A stretch of DNA of 64,000 bases from Gilliamella sp. B3022. GTDB lineage: Bacteria; Pseudomonadota; Gammaproteobacteria; Enterobacterales; Orbaceae. Location: contig NZ_CP071867.1 in the NCBI RefSeq assembly GCF_028751545.1, forward strand, positions 2,019,306-2,083,305, given 5' to 3'. Position 1 is the first letter of the stretch. Every line of letters begins with the position of its first letter. Shown piece by piece: positions 20,140-30,679 of this stretch. The notes beneath the pieces are model-generated. The model had not been told where the DNA came from. It did no database searches and saw only the letters and a program-made list of their open reading frames with translations. A program made the translations under genes and the position numbers.

Positions 20140-20841
20140 TCATAAATACTGCCGTGCACCAAAGATAGCCGTACCAATACGAACCATGGTGCTGCCCGCA
20201 ATAATGGCTGCCTGCATATCACCACTCATGCCCATAGATAATGTGTCTAAAAATGGATAATCTTTCTGTAATGATTGTAAAAGTTTTTGCATCTTAGAAA
20301 ACACATTAACTTGTTTATTAAAGTCATTTTCAATTTCAGGGATTGCCATTAGTCCACGTAAATTTAGATTAGGCAAGGTGACAATCTGATTAACTAAATC
20401 AGCAACCTCTTCAGGTTTTACCCCAGATTTACTGGCTTCTTGACTAATATTAACTTGAATCAACACATTCAATTTAGCCAAATTTGTGGGTCGTTGATCA
20501 TTTAATCTTTGTGCTATTTTAAATCGATCGATGGTATGCATCCAATCGAAGTGTTCAGCAACCAATTTACTTTTATTCGATTGTAATGGACCTATAAAAT
20601 GCCATATCAACTCATTGTTTGGCAGGTTTTTATTGAAATACTGAATCTTTTCAATACCCTCTTGGACATAATTTTCGCCAAAAACTAATTGACCTGCATC
20701 AATAGCCTCCATAATTTCCTCAACAGGTTTGGTTTTACTCACGGCAATAAGTTGTATTGTATTGGGATCTCTTTCGCACTTTTTAGCAATTCTTTCAATA
20801 TCATTTTTAATGTTAAGTAAATTGTCTTGTACTGTATTCAT
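20140..20841 (-). CDS. yggS: YggS-type pyridoxal phosphate homeostasis protein
   Basis: Fold-type III PLP-binding protein (PLPBP) that buffers PLP and affects amino-acid pools; no catalysed reaction is known. The PLP lysine is Lys36 in IAVSKTKP, the same position as in E. coli. FGENYVQEGIEKI, WHFIGPLQSNK and the C-terminal LSMGMSGDMQAAI (phosphate-binding) are diagnostic. The ATG at 20841 gives 233 residues; a TTG at 20853 is less likely. It is divergent from the pilT homologue with a short gap, as in E. coli yggS/yggR. Confidence 0.95.
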   Translation of the reverse strand: MNTVQDNLLNIKNDIERIAKKCERDPNTIQLIAVSKTKPVEEIMEAIDAGQLVFGENYVQEGIEKIQYFNKNLPNNELIWHFIGPLQSNKSKLVAEHFDWMHTIDRFKIAQRLNDQRPTNLAKLNVLIQVNISQEASKSGVKPEEVADLVNQIVTLPNLNLRGLMAIPEIENDFNKQVNVFSKMQKLLQSLQKDYPFLDTLSMGMSGDMQAAIIAGSTMVRIGTAIFGARQYL

Positions 20842-20877
20842 GTTAATTCTCAAAGGATAATTAATAGGTAAAATTTA

Positions 20878-21822
20878 ATGTTAAACTCAATGTTGGCACT
20901 TAGTGTAACGCAAAATGCGTCGGATTTGCACCTTTCAAGTGGTGAAGCGCCTTACGTTCGTATTAACGGACAATTACAGTTTTTAGTTGTTGATAAGCTT
21001 ATACCAAATACTCTTGAAATGGCATTATTTCATTTAATGAATGAAACCCAAAAAAAAATTCTGAAGCAATATCAGCAAATAGATTTTGCTTATCACTTGC
21101 CTAAAGTAGGGCGATTTAGAGTGAATATTTTTTATCAGCACCGTGGTATTTCAGCCGTGTTTCGCGTGATCAATCATCGTATTCCTACGTTATCTGATAT
21201 TGGTGCTCCTGCTATTTTTAGTGAGCTTGTAAAAAATGATTCAGGTATCATTCTTGTAACAGGATCAACGGGCAGTGGTAAATCCACTACTTTAGCTGCT
21301 TTAATTCAATACATTAATATAACAATAGCGAAACACATTATTACGCTTGAAGATCCTATAGAATATATCTATCAAAATGATAAATCATTAATTCAGCAAC
21401 GTGAAATAGCTGACTTTGGTCAAACCATTGATAGTTTATTAAGACAAGATCCGGATATCATTTTGTTAGGCGAATTACGCAATAAATCATCAATTCAAGC
21501 CGCATTGACTGCCGCAGAAACAGGTCATTTGGTTTTTGCTACTTTGCATACTAACTCAGCGATACAAAGTATTAATCGAATTGTTGATGTTTTTGAAGAT
21601 CATTGTCGCGATTTTGTTCGCAGTCAACTTGCTAACTGCCTAAAAGCCATCATAAGCCAAAAGTTAATATGTCATAATAATGAACGTAAAGCCCTTTTTG
21701 AAATATTGATTAATACTCCTGCAATCAGTAATTTAATTAATGAAGGTAAGAGCAAACAAATTTTATCCCTTATGCAAACAGGCCAACAATATGGTATGCA
21801 AGTGATGCCAGACAGTTTTTAA
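20878..21822 (+). CDS. PilT/YggR-type retraction ATPase
   Basis: Hexameric secretion ATPase of the type IV pilus retraction class, 314 residues. It has an N-terminal PAS-like domain (LSVTQNASDLHLSSGEAPYVRINGQLQ, with the ASDLHLSSG signature), Walker A GSTGSGKST near residue 130, an Asp box EDPIEYIY, Walker B QDPDIILLGELR and the His box TGHLVFATLHT. The AIRNLIRE motif of true PilT appears changed to ISNLINEG, so YggR is a closer label than PilT. No pilin or assembly genes are nearby. With comEC it hints at DNA uptake, but that is inference. Confidence 0.85.
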   Translation: MLNSMLALSVTQNASDLHLSSGEAPYVRINGQLQFLVVDKLIPNTLEMALFHLMNETQKKILKQYQQIDFAYHLPKVGRFRVNIFYQHRGISAVFRVINHRIPTLSDIGAPAIFSELVKNDSGIILVTGSTGSGKSTTLAALIQYINITIAKHIITLEDPIEYIYQNDKSLIQQREIADFGQTIDSLLRQDPDIILLGELRNKSSIQAALTAAETGHLVFATLHTNSAIQSINRIVDVFEDHCRDFVRSQLANCLKAIISQKLICHNNERKALFEILINTPAISNLINEGKSKQILSLMQTGQQYGMQVMPDSF

Positions 21823-21888
21823 TAAAGTTTAAAAGTTGAATGATGTAATATTACTACTTCAATCCAGAATGATTGCAAAAGATAAATT

Positions 21889-21918
21889 TTGAGTTTTAGC
21901 TAAAAAATAATCTATAAT
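21889..21918 (+). promoter_or_regulatory. Sigma-70 promoter of proC
   Basis: TTGAGT (21889-21894) and a perfect TATAAT (21913-21918) are spaced by 18 bases, 34 bases upstream of the proC ATG, with AGGAG at 21938-21942 in between. Confidence 0.6.
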
Positions 21919-21951
21919 CAATTTTATTGACATTGATAGGAGTATAAAAAA

Positions 21952-22761
21952 ATGGAACAACGTATTGGTTTAATTGGCTTAGGTAATATGGGAAATGCTA
22001 TATTACAAGGTATTTTAGGAAGCAATATTGTATCGGGAACGCAGATTTATATCTATGATACTCATCCGGAAAAAGGAGAAGAATTAAATAAATCTCACGG
22101 AATAAATAATTTAGCTTCAGCAAGAGAGGTAGCTCGAGAATCCGATATTGTTTTTGTAGCCGTAAAACCTAATGTAATTATTGATGTTCTCAATGATATT
22201 CAAAAAGAATTAAAAAAGAATACCATTGTTGTCTCAATAGCGGCTGGTGTGACAATTAAAACGATTGCGAAAAGCATTGGTTATGAGCAAAAAATTATTC
22301 GTGTGATGCCAAATACACCAGCTCTAGTAAATGCTGCTATGTGCTCTATTACTCCTAATACTGAAGTTACAAATGAAGAGTTAACAACAGTACAAGAATT
22401 ATTGAATTGTATCGGTGAAACTGAAGTTGTGTCAGAATATTTAATTGATGCAGTTATTGGAGCAAGCGGTTCTTCTCCAGCGTTTGTTTTTATGTTCATT
22501 GAAGCTTTAGCGGATGGCGCAGTTAAAGGAGGATTATCCAGAAAACAAGCCTATAAATTTGCTGCTCAAGCTGTTATGGGATCTGCAAAATTATTGCTTG
22601 AAACAGGTAAGCACCCTGGTGAGCTTAAAGATATGGTCTGTTCTCCGGCCGGTACGACTATTGAAGGTGTCCATGCATTAGAACAAAAAGGGTTTAGAGC
22701 GGCGGTTATTGACGCAGTTGAAGCAACAATAAAAAAATCTCAATCAATGGCTGAAAACTAA
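21952..22761 (+). CDS. proC: Pyrroline-5-carboxylate reductase
   Basis: NAD(P)H-dependent last step of proline synthesis. The Rossmann motif IGLIGLGNMGNAILQGIL opens the protein; VFVAVKPNVI, RVMPNTPALVNAAMCSI, and the C-terminal dimer domain with GSSPAFVFMFIEALADGAVKGGL and SPAGTTIEGVHALEQKGFR are all typical. 269 residues, the family's normal length. It has its own promoter (TATAAT 21913-21918). Confidence 0.97.
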   Translation: MEQRIGLIGLGNMGNAILQGILGSNIVSGTQIYIYDTHPEKGEELNKSHGINNLASAREVARESDIVFVAVKPNVIIDVLNDIQKELKKNTIVVSIAAGVTIKTIAKSIGYEQKIIRVMPNTPALVNAAMCSITPNTEVTNEELTTVQELLNCIGETEVVSEYLIDAVIGASGSSPAFVFMFIEALADGAVKGGLSRKQAYKFAAQAVMGSAKLLLETGKHPGELKDMVCSPAGTTIEGVHALEQKGFRAAVIDAVEATIKKSQSMAEN

Positions 22762-23067
22762 TATACTTAAATAAATTATACTATTACAATGTAAATCTAA
22801 CCTTATAAATTATTTTGTTTTGCTATTGTGAATAATTATTTTAAAAGATCGCTTGCATTAGTTATCTATTTATGAGTAAATAGGCTCCAGCATATGACAT
22901 GCGGATTTATTTTGTAACATTTAGATATATGTAGTTGTAGTTTACTTTAAGTCAGGTATTGGTTTTCTTCAGTCTCTTCTTATCAGTGTTAATAAGTAGT
23001 CTAAGTTTTATGTTTTATGAGTATAGCCTTAATAGGTTAAGATTAATTTATTTATAGGAAGATTATT
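22762..23067. other. Intergenic region and probable long leader of the cold-shock gene
   Basis: About 306 AT-rich bases with no ORF. Cold-shock genes often have long structured leaders, and the region is long enough for one, but I could not delimit a promoter or fold with confidence. AGGAAG about eight bases before the csp ATG is the ribosome-binding site. Confidence 0.4.
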
Positions 23068-23277
23068 ATGTCTAAGATTACTGGTCAAGTAAAATGGTTC
23101 AACGAAAGTAAAGGTTTTGGTTTTATTTCTCCTGCTGATGGTAGTAAAGATGTGTTTGTACATTTCTCTGCAATTACTGGTGATGGATTCAAAACATTAG
23201 GTGAAGGTCAACAAGTAGAATTTTCTATTCAAGATAGCCCACGTGGTCCTGCTGCAGCAGACGTTTCTGTGATCTAA
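23068..23277 (+). CDS. CspA/CspE-family cold-shock protein
   Basis: RNA chaperone of 69 residues made of one cold-shock OB domain. Both nucleic-acid motifs are present: KGFGFISP (RNP1) and VFVHFSAI (RNP2). The N-terminus [18 protein letters not shown] and the ending [10 protein letters not shown] are closest to CspE/CspC-type proteins, but the exact paralogue cannot be decided from sequence alone. Confidence 0.96.
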   Translation: MSKITGQVKWFNESKGFGFISPADGSKDVFVHFSAITGDGFKTLGEGQQVEFSIQDSPRGPAAADVSVI

Positions 23278-23290
23278 TCTTCATCTCTTA

Positions 23291-23318
23291 TCTTATCAGT
23301 AAACCATTACTGGTAAGA
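23291..23318 (+). terminator. Hairpin after the cold-shock gene, possible terminator
   Basis: Stem TCTTATCAGTA/TACTGGTAAGA (one T-G pair) with loop AACCAT, starting 14 bases after the stop. There is no T-run after it, so it may act as a 3' stabilising hairpin rather than an intrinsic terminator. Confidence 0.5.
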
Positions 23319-23431
23319 TAGATACTAGTCATCTGCGTTATAGTCTAAATCTTCTCTTTTTTTCCGCAAAAAATCACAAATTATCATTTTAGTAAAAATT
23401 TTAATAATTATTAAATCATAAAGGGAAAACA

Positions 23432-23701
23432 ATGAAAAAGTTAATATTAACATTAACTATGGTCATGTTGAGTTGCTGTTCTGCTGCAACAGCGGATACA
23501 ACAGAATCATGTAAAGTATATTTCGATAAAGTAGAAAGCATTTATAAAAATGTGCCTGAAAATTCCTTCAATAAAGAAATCATTGAAATAATAAAACAAA
23601 ACCTCGAGAAAGCAAAACAAGAAATTATTGCTATGCCAGAAGATAAACAAATTGAAGCTTGTGCTCAAGGTTTAGCGATACTTAAACAGATCGAAAAATA
23701 G
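23432..23701 (+). CDS. Small secreted protein, DUF5339-like
   Basis: Protein of 89 residues with a clear signal peptide (MKKLILTLTMVMLSCCSAATA). The mature part is helical and charged, with two cysteines (ESCKVYF and EACAQGL) that could form a disulphide tying the ends of a helical hairpin. It resembles small periplasmic proteins labelled DUF5339, but I recall that family only loosely. Because cysteines lie in the signal region (LSCCSA), a lipoprotein is a lesser possibility; no canonical lipobox L-[AS]-[GA]-C is present. It converges with the thermonuclease-like gene. Function unknown. Confidence 0.7.
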   Translation: MKKLILTLTMVMLSCCSAATADTTESCKVYFDKVESIYKNVPENSFNKEIIEIIKQNLEKAKQEIIAMPEDKQIEACAQGLAILKQIEK

Positions 23702-23718
23702 AATTTTGCTAGAAGAAT

Positions 23719-24204
23719 TTAACGGTTGTTATTACGCCGAAAATCCCAAGGGGCTATTGGTTTTTCATCTTTCCATAGTCCTTTTTTGCTTTGTCTAGCC
23801 TTTTCTTCGATGTTCACCATGAGTTTATTGTTGGCCATACCTTTATACCGATAAGCCCAAGCATAGCCACTTTCAACCATTTTAGTATTAATATTTACTT
23901 TATTTAAGAAAATAGTGCCTAATGTTCTTTTATACATATCTTTTTTGCTTGACTTAACAAACACTCTTTTACCGGCGATAAGTGAGGCTAAATATTGTTT
24001 CGACTTATTGCCATATGCCTGATTGCTTTCGGGTGCATCAATATCAAGTAAACGGACTCGAATTTTTTGTTTCTTAATAGTTAATATATCAACTGTATCG
24101 CCATCAATAACTTTGATTACTTTACCATTAACATCAGCGTAAACAAAACTATTTAAAAATAAAGATAAAAGAATAAAAATAATAAAACGTTTTAAGAAAA
24201 TCAT
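23719..24204 (-). CDS. Secreted thermonuclease-like (SNase) protein
   Basis: Staphylococcal-nuclease-fold protein of 161 residues with an N-terminal signal or anchor helix (FLKRFIIFILLSLFLNSFVYA). The SNase core begins with VIDGDTVDI. Candidate active-site residues are Arg and Asp/Glu in RVRLLDIDAPESNQ and Arg in KRTLGTIF; GYAWAYRY and GLWKDEKPIAPWDFR are conserved C-terminal parts. It probably degrades nucleic acid in the periplasm or outside the cell. No cognate inhibitor gene lies beside it. Confidence 0.88.
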   Translation of the reverse strand: MIFLKRFIIFILLSLFLNSFVYADVNGKVIKVIDGDTVDILTIKKQKIRVRLLDIDAPESNQAYGNKSKQYLASLIAGKRVFVKSSKKDMYKRTLGTIFLNKVNINTKMVESGYAWAYRYKGMANNKLMVNIEEKARQSKKGLWKDEKPIAPWDFRRNNNR

Positions 24205-24477
24205 AAATTGTACAGGATTAACAGGGTTAGATATTAAAATCAGATAAGCAGAGTGATGAGTTAGCGTTATGACTTATTGAAAGTGACAATGCGTTTTGCG
24301 TTATGGTGAAAATGTCTTTCAATCTGTTATAAGACATCAACAATATAATAAAAAATTTTATTATATTGCATCAATAAAGCATAACCATGATGACAATAAC
24401 TTATAAAGCTAACTAAATAGATTTGGTATTCTATTCTTACATTATAAGTAAATATAAGAATAGATATTCAAATTAAC

Positions 24478-24999
24478 TTAAAATTCACTTGTATCTTTAA
24501 AAAGCCCCACTTTTAAATCTGATGCTTCGTAAATTAACTTACCATCAACAAAAACTTCACCATCGCCAATCCCCATAATTAATTTACGATTAATCACGCG
24601 TTTAAAATGAATTTTATAAGTCACTTTTTTATTAATTGGAAGTATTTGTCCTTTAAATTTAACTTCGCCTACTCCTAAAGCACGACCTTTACCTTTACCG
24701 CCAATCCAACCTAAATAAAACCCGACTAATTGCCACATAGCATCAAGACCAAGACAACCAGGCATTACCGGATCATTTTTGAAATGACATTTAAAAAACC
24801 ATAAATCAGGGTTAATATCAAGTTCTGCTTCGACATAACCTTTACCAAAATTACCACCATCTTCATTCATTTCAATTACACGATCCATCATTAACATTAA
24901 ATCAGATGGTAATGGTGGACCATCATGACCAAATAGTTGACTGTTGCCTGACTTAATCAGATCTGCTTTATCATACGAAGATTTACGTTCAAATGTCAT
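24478..24999 (-). CDS. fabA: 3-hydroxydecanoyl-ACP dehydratase/isomerase FabA
   Basis: Introduces the cis double bond of unsaturated fatty acids in anaerobic-type synthesis. 173 residues, one more than E. coli. The catalytic His is in [23 protein letters not shown], with the Asp in [22 protein letters not shown] and [15 protein letters not shown] are typical. AAGG sits upstream of the start. lonH lies 146 bases upstream on the same strand, the conserved ycbZ-fabA pairing. No FadR or FabR box was identified. Confidence 0.98.
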   Translation of the reverse strand: MTFERKSSYDKADLIKSGNSQLFGHDGPPLPSDLMLMMDRVIEMNEDGGNFGKGYVEAELDINPDLWFFKCHFKNDPVMPGCLGLDAMWQLVGFYLGWIGGKGKGRALGVGEVKFKGQILPINKKVTYKIHFKRVINRKLIMGIGDGEVFVDGKLIYEASDLKVGLFKDTSEF

Positions 25000-25145
25000 A
25001 AAAAAAACCTTTTATCAAATGTAATTACATGCGTGGCAAATATAATAAAATTATTTAGCGCCATGCTTAAAAACCCCAAAAGCGAGTAATACACTTCATT
25101 TAAACCAATTAATCAATGAAATGCTGAGATAAAGTTTATTGCGTA

Positions 25146-26918
25146 TTACTGTTTTTTGCAATATTTTTGCAATTTTTTCAGCCAACTATCGTGTTTTTTT
25201 TCTTGTATTAATACTGATTGCATACGCGCATGTATCAGTTTATATAAGTTGATGCTACTGTTATCTTTATAAGGTATTCCTGTAAGCAGATAAAGTGCAT
25301 CAGCGATATGCTCAACTGTCCAAATTGAGAACTGCTTTTGTTCAATTGCTTCAATAACCTCATCATTTAAACTTAAATGACGTTGATTCGTTGCAGGGAT
25401 AATCACACCTTGTCGTCCAGTTAAGCCTTGATGTCTACAAACAGCAAAAAAACCTTCAATTTTTTCATTCACACCACCAATGGATTGTACATGACCAAAC
25501 TGATCCACTGATCCAGTTACTGCCAGTTGCTGATCTATGGCCTGACCCGATAAGGCGCTAATGATTGCACAAAGTCCAGCAAGTGATGCACTATCGCCAT
25601 CTATTTCATTGTAAGATTGTTCAAAAACCAATGAAGTAGAAAAAGGAATTTGGTGATTAATAGCAAATTCAGACATGATAAAAGCTTGCATAATCATCAT
25701 TCCTTTGCAATGGATATTACCCGCTAAATCCGTTTTACGTTCAATATCAATTAACTCTCCATCACCCAAATGAATAAGACAACTTAAACGTGCTGGCTCT
25801 CCAATTGCTTTTGGATACCCAGGATATTCAATCACAGATAAACCGTTAATTTGACCCACAACATGATCTTTTGTGTTAATCATGATTTGATTAGTAAAGA
25901 TTTCATCATGTAATCTTTCTTGCAAATAAGCTTCATGCCAGAATTTTTGTTCGATTGCTTGAGTAATAGCGAATTCGTTTATAGTATCATCTTGTGCATA
26001 ATGGGTTGCATTTACCAAAACAGAATGAACCCAATCCACTGAAAGAGGTAAATAATATTGATCACCTGTATAGCGTGTTGCTTCTTTGTAAAGTTTGCCA
26101 AGCGCTGAATTATCGATATTAAGCAGCTGATGGCTGTCAGCAATAAATCTCAAAAAATCGATCCATTGATTAATGTCTTGTGATGATTTTATTGGTAATT
26201 CATTCTCATATTCAGTATATATTGAGGTTGCATAAAATTCTGGTTCAAAATCTTGTAACTCAGCTAAGCTTAATCTATCACCAACCAAAATAACCCGTAA
26301 ATCAAGGGGCATTGAAGGTATAGACAACGGTAGAGGATGTGATTCATCAGACGAAAACCATTCAAACTCCTGCTTAATGACCATTTGTTTTAATTTTGTC
26401 CAAAGCTCTGGTTGGTTAAGTAATGAACGCAGCCCCAAAATTAAAATGCCACCATTCACTTGATGAACTAAACCAGCTTGTAGTTTGATTTGACCATTTT
26501 CAGGTTGTCTGACACAACCAAATAGCTTTTCAAAATCAACAGCCGAAACAGCTAAACAACTGTCTTGAACGGCAAAATTATCTTGTCTGCTTTTCGCTTT
26601 GCTCAGCGTAATTTTATTTTCATTGAAAAAATAGCTATAACCTAATTCTGATGTTGATAAATCAGATTTAACTGCTTTCGCTAATAAAGAAAATAAAAGC
26701 TCACTTTCTGGTGCTTTTAATAGCATAAATCGTGGACTGTAATTTGCTCTTTTATGCGGGCATAATAATGATAAAGCCGAAGCAATGCGAGGTTGCCATT
26801 TAAGTAAATGACCTGTTCTATCAGATACGGATCGGGTTGTATCTCCTTGTGTACTCAGTGCATAAATTTTTGCTAAATCGGGTTGGATCTGTTGTGATTT
26901 GAGTTGTGTAATTGCCAA
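25146..26918 (-). CDS. lonH: Lon-like ATP-independent-type protease LonH (YcbZ)
   Basis: Protein of 590 residues related to Lon, with an AAA-like N-terminal part and a C-terminal S16 peptidase domain. The Ser-Lys dyad is visible: Ser in YNEIDGDSASLAGLCA and Lys in GGVNEKIEGFF. The ATPase region shows GGILILGLRSLLNQPELW and LILVGD-type strands (VILVGD), but I see no normal Walker A loop, as is usual for YcbZ. It is encoded just upstream of fabA as in E. coli. Substrates are unknown. Confidence 0.9.
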   Translation of the reverse strand: MAITQLKSQQIQPDLAKIYALSTQGDTTRSVSDRTGHLLKWQPRIASALSLLCPHKRANYSPRFMLLKAPESELLFSLLAKAVKSDLSTSELGYSYFFNENKITLSKAKSRQDNFAVQDSCLAVSAVDFEKLFGCVRQPENGQIKLQAGLVHQVNGGILILGLRSLLNQPELWTKLKQMVIKQEFEWFSSDESHPLPLSIPSMPLDLRVILVGDRLSLAELQDFEPEFYATSIYTEYENELPIKSSQDINQWIDFLRFIADSHQLLNIDNSALGKLYKEATRYTGDQYYLPLSVDWVHSVLVNATHYAQDDTINEFAITQAIEQKFWHEAYLQERLHDEIFTNQIMINTKDHVVGQINGLSVIEYPGYPKAIGEPARLSCLIHLGDGELIDIERKTDLAGNIHCKGMMIMQAFIMSEFAINHQIPFSTSLVFEQSYNEIDGDSASLAGLCAIISALSGQAIDQQLAVTGSVDQFGHVQSIGGVNEKIEGFFAVCRHQGLTGRQGVIIPATNQRHLSLNDEVIEAIEQKQFSIWTVEHIADALYLLTGIPYKDNSSINLYKLIHARMQSVLIQEKKHDSWLKKLQKYCKKQ

Positions 26919-27104
26919 AATTATAATCTTTATTGTTAGCTAAATCGATCCGAGAATTATAACAAGTATCGATTATAACGCCAACAAATTACCTAAATCT
27001 TTATGCTAACGAATAAAAAAATTACAGAAAGATTTTTTAAAATCAGGTAAACTATATCACAAATTAATAGGTACTTACCATCTCATCATTACCAACGATT
27101 AAAT

Positions 27105-28880
27105 ATGCTCAAACTTAAAAGTAACCACTTCAAAGATGAACAGACCACTCAAATTGTCAGTTGGGGGCATTGGTTTACCTTGTTTAATATCTTTGTCGTA
27201 ATTGCTTTAGGTAGTCAATATTTATTTATTGCTGATTGGCCGCGTACTTTTATGGGGCGATTTTATGCCATTATTAGTGCAATTGGTCACTTCAGTTTTT
27301 TAACGTTTATTGCTTATCTAATCTTACTCTTTCCCTTAAGCTTTTTTATTCGTTCGGCTTGTTGGCAACGAATGATAGCCATAATCATTGCTACCTCAGG
27401 TATTGCATTACTTCTAATTGATATTGAAGTATTTTCGCAATTTAGAATGCATCTTAATTTATCAATTTGGCAACTGTTAACAACGAAAAATGGTTCATTT
27501 TTAAGTACTAACCTAATTATTGTTCCATTTATTTTGCTTTTAGAAATATTGTTTGCAGTATGGAGCTGGAAAAAATTACGCAGTTTAAGTAAACGAAAAC
27601 GCTTTGCGAAACCTATTGTCATTGTGTTTATGCTGAGTTTTGTCTCTTCCCACCTAATTCATATTTGGGCAGATGCCAACTTTTACCGACCAATAACCAT
27701 GCAACGGTCTAGTTTGCCTCTTTCTTATCCGCTGACTGCTCGGCATTTTCTTGAGCGTTATGGCTTTATTGATGAAAGTGACTACCGTAATCGTATTACT
27801 CAAGAAGGGAATCCGTTTGCGCTTACCATTGAATATCCTTTAGATCGTATTACATTTGACGATACACAATTATCGAAAAAAAATGTACTTATGATAGTTA
27901 TTGATGGTTGGAATTATAGTTTACTGACAGAAAATATGCCGTGGTTAAGTGACTTTGCTAAAAATAATATTTACTTCAATAATAATTATGGTACAAGTAA
28001 TCAAGCCTATTTAAACGATTTTTCACTATTTTATGGTTTGGATCCCAATTATTACAACAGCATATTAACCAGTCATAAAACATCTACGCTTTTTGATGTA
28101 GTGAATAAACAGCACTATAATTTAGGATTATTTTCAACAAGTGGATTTGCTGAGCCGCTTTATCATTATGCTTTATTATCTAACTTTACCTTACCCGATC
28201 CAAAAAATAAGAATAACAAACAGACAACGGATAATTGGATCACATGGTACGATAAACAAAGTAAGTTAGACAATCATGCGCCACTGTTTTCGATTATTCA
28301 ATACTCGGTTGGTAACAAAAATAAAAAAATGTCCTTATCGGAATTAGAATCCAATGCGACCAAACTCGATCAGTGTTTGAAATCAATAATTGATCATTTA
28401 AAATTGTCTAATCTATTTGCTGACACCATTATTGTCATTACGGGCACTAACGACCTAAAAATTGATAAAGTTAAAAAAACAGTTTCACGTAATGATGGTA
28501 ATAACTTTAATCGAGAATATCTAAAAGTACCATTAATTATTTCCTGGCCGGATAAAGAAAATATCGAATATCACCATGTTACTTCACAAACCGATATATT
28601 GCGGACATTGATGCAAGATGCATTCAATGTCACAACGCCACCACAGCAATACAGCCAAGGTAAAAATTTATTTAATCAAACCTCTAAACCGTGGATCGTT
28701 GCGGGAAGTGAAAGTAAGATTGCGGCACTTTATGATGATAAAACCATAGTGATTGATGAATACGGTCGTTCCAAAGTTTATGATCTGACGGATAAATTAT
28801 TAAAAGATGAAAAAATTAGTTTGCCAATATTTTTACAAATTGTCACCGAAAACCGCCGATTTATGGTGGTCGATAACTAA
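27105..28880 (+). CDS. yejM: Inner-membrane LpxC-control protein YejM/PbgA/LapC
   Basis: Protein of 591 residues with five N-terminal membrane helices (about residues 20-190, DUF3413) and a periplasmic sulfatase-like globular domain from about 245 (KNVLMIVIDGWNYSLLTENM, NNNYGTSNQAYLNDFSLFYG, then VPLIISWP). Enterobacterial YejM senses lipopolysaccharide in the inner membrane and blocks LapB, which sets LpxC breakdown. The usual alkaline-phosphatase-like metal site is degenerate here, as in the family. It is divergent from lonH. E. coli YejM is 586 residues. Confidence 0.92.
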   Translation: MLKLKSNHFKDEQTTQIVSWGHWFTLFNIFVVIALGSQYLFIADWPRTFMGRFYAIISAIGHFSFLTFIAYLILLFPLSFFIRSACWQRMIAIIIATSGIALLLIDIEVFSQFRMHLNLSIWQLLTTKNGSFLSTNLIIVPFILLLEILFAVWSWKKLRSLSKRKRFAKPIVIVFMLSFVSSHLIHIWADANFYRPITMQRSSLPLSYPLTARHFLERYGFIDESDYRNRITQEGNPFALTIEYPLDRITFDDTQLSKKNVLMIVIDGWNYSLLTENMPWLSDFAKNNIYFNNNYGTSNQAYLNDFSLFYGLDPNYYNSILTSHKTSTLFDVVNKQHYNLGLFSTSGFAEPLYHYALLSNFTLPDPKNKNNKQTTDNWITWYDKQSKLDNHAPLFSIIQYSVGNKNKKMSLSELESNATKLDQCLKSIIDHLKLSNLFADTIIVITGTNDLKIDKVKKTVSRNDGNNFNREYLKVPLIISWPDKENIEYHHVTSQTDILRTLMQDAFNVTTPPQQYSQGKNLFNQTSKPWIVAGSESKIAALYDDKTIVIDEYGRSKVYDLTDKLLKDEKISLPIFLQIVTENRRFMVVDN

Positions 28881-29083
28881 CGTTACTTGATTTATTTATT
28901 ATATTTTATCATCATAAAAATGAATTAGTACACATTTTGCTCAAAAAACTCAAATAAGAACATTTTGTATTAATCTGCTAGGATGACCGATATATAAAAT
29001 TAGATGATATAACGGTCATCATCATCGAAAAATGACAGCCTAATATAAGCATGATTTTTTTAAAATCAATTGCCAAATTTTGC

Positions 29084-30043
29084 CTATTTCACTTCTTTTC
29101 CCATCGCTTGTAAATCGGCATGATAAGAGGAACGAACAAATGGTCCACAGGCAGCATGAGTAAATCCCATACTTAAAGCAATCTGTTTGAGTTCGTCAAA
29201 TTCTTCCGGTGACACATAACGCTTAACTGGTAAGTGGTACTTACTTGGTTGTAAATATTGACCAAGCGTTAACATGGTTACCCCATGACTTCGTAAATCT
29301 TTAAGAACCTGAATTAACTCTTCATTCGTTTCTCCAAGACCAACCATTAAACCTGACTTGGTCGGAATATCGGGATGCTTTTCTTTGAATGCCGATAGTA
29401 ATTTAAGGGAGCCTAAATAATTGGCACCAGGTCGAATTTCTTTATATAACCGTGGAATGTTCTCTAAATTGTGATTAAAAACATCAGGTGGATTATCGCT
29501 TAATACTTCAATTGCCTCGTCGATACAACCGCGAAAATCGGGTGTAAGCGTTTCAACTTTAATAGTGGGGCTAAATGCACGAATTTCCCGTGTACAATCG
29601 GCAAAATGGCTTGCTCCGCCATCTTTTAAATCGTCACGATCTACTGAGGTGATCACTACATAACGCAATTTCATCTCTTTAATGGTTTGAGCGAGTTTAC
29701 TCGGTTCTTCTCGATCGGGTGGTAATGGGCGCCCATGGGCAACATCACAAAATGGACATCGACGCGTACAGATATCCCCTAAAATCATAAAAGTGGCTGT
29801 ACCATGATTGAAACATTCCGCGAGATTAGGGCAAGACGCTTCTTCACACACAGAATGTAAGCCATGTTTGCGCATGGTACTTTTAATATGAGCGATATTA
29901 GTGGAATGAACAGGTATTTTAATTTTCATCCATTCAGGTTTTTTTAATGGTGCCGCATCTTCTAAGGTAACGGTCGGAATAAGTCGTGTTTTATCCGCAT
30001 CTCGATATTTTGAACTTCTGACTATAGTTTCATTATTTTGCAT
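29084..30043 (-). CDS. lipA: Lipoyl synthase
   Basis: Radical-SAM enzyme that inserts two sulphurs into protein-bound octanoyl groups. The auxiliary cluster cysteines are in [16 protein letters not shown] (CxxxxCxxxxxC) and the radical-SAM cluster in [16 protein letters not shown] (CxxxCxxC). The C-terminal RSSYHADL carries the conserved serine that ligates the auxiliary cluster. 319 residues (E. coli 321). It follows lipB by 18 bases, the usual lipB-lipA operon, and lies just upstream of the pyruvate dehydrogenase genes whose E2 it modifies. Confidence 0.98.
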   Translation of the reverse strand: MQNNETIVRSSKYRDADKTRLIPTVTLEDAAPLKKPEWMKIKIPVHSTNIAHIKSTMRKHGLHSVCEEASCPNLAECFNHGTATFMILGDICTRRCPFCDVAHGRPLPPDREEPSKLAQTIKEMKLRYVVITSVDRDDLKDGGASHFADCTREIRAFSPTIKVETLTPDFRGCIDEAIEVLSDNPPDVFNHNLENIPRLYKEIRPGANYLGSLKLLSAFKEKHPDIPTKSGLMVGLGETNEELIQVLKDLRSHGVTMLTLGQYLQPSKYHLPVKRYVSPEEFDELKQIALSMGFTHAACGPFVRSSYHADLQAMGKEVK

Positions 30044-30061
30044 AATAGATATCTTATTAGA

Positions 30062-30679
30062 TTAGTTTGTTAACAGATTGATAAAATTATTGGTTAACAG
30101 GTGTTTTAATTCAGAACGATTAATTTGTGGGACAAATTCTTTTAATTGCGTCATCTGCAATCCAGCGTAACCACAAGGATTGATGTTTTTAAATGGTGCC
30201 AAATCCATATCGATATTTAATGCAAGCCCATGCAAAGTGCATCCTCGTTTGATATGTAATCCTAAAGAGCAGATCTTTTTATGATTAATATACACACCCG
30301 GAGCCTCCGCTTTGGCATAAGACATAATAGCATAATGTGCCAAAGTTTGAATGACGGATTTTTCTAAACAGTGAACAATATCACGAATACCTATTTTACG
30401 ACGTTTTAAATCAAATAAGATATACATAATTTGCTGACCTGGTGCATGATAGGTAATTTGTCCACCACGATCGGTTGCTACAACCGGAATGTCAGATTGA
30501 TGCAATAAATGTTCTGGTTTGCCTACTTTGCCTTGAGTAAAAATGGGATAGTGTTCAACTAGCCATATTTCATCAGGCGTTTGTTCATTGCGATTGAGCG
30601 TAAAGTCATGCATGGCTTGGTAGGTTTGCATGTAGGGTTGAGTATCTAACTCTCTAATTATAATATTGTTTATCATCAT
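30062..30679 (-). CDS. lipB: Octanoyl-ACP:protein N-octanoyltransferase
   Basis: Moves octanoate from ACP to lipoyl domains. Motifs are [36 protein letters not shown], the catalytic Lys in [14 protein letters not shown] and the catalytic Cys in [15 protein letters not shown] placed the start at ATG 30679, preceded by GAGCGA, giving 205 residues; the next codon is also ATG and an upstream TTG at 30700 is unlikely. Divergent from aceE. Confidence 0.95.
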   Translation of the reverse strand: MMINNIIIRELDTQPYMQTYQAMHDFTLNRNEQTPDEIWLVEHYPIFTQGKVGKPEHLLHQSDIPVVATDRGGQITYHAPGQQIMYILFDLKRRKIGIRDIVHCLEKSVIQTLAHYAIMSYAKAEAPGVYINHKKICSLGLHIKRGCTLHGLALNIDMDLAPFKNINPCGYAGLQMTQLKEFVPQINRSELKHLLTNNFINLLTN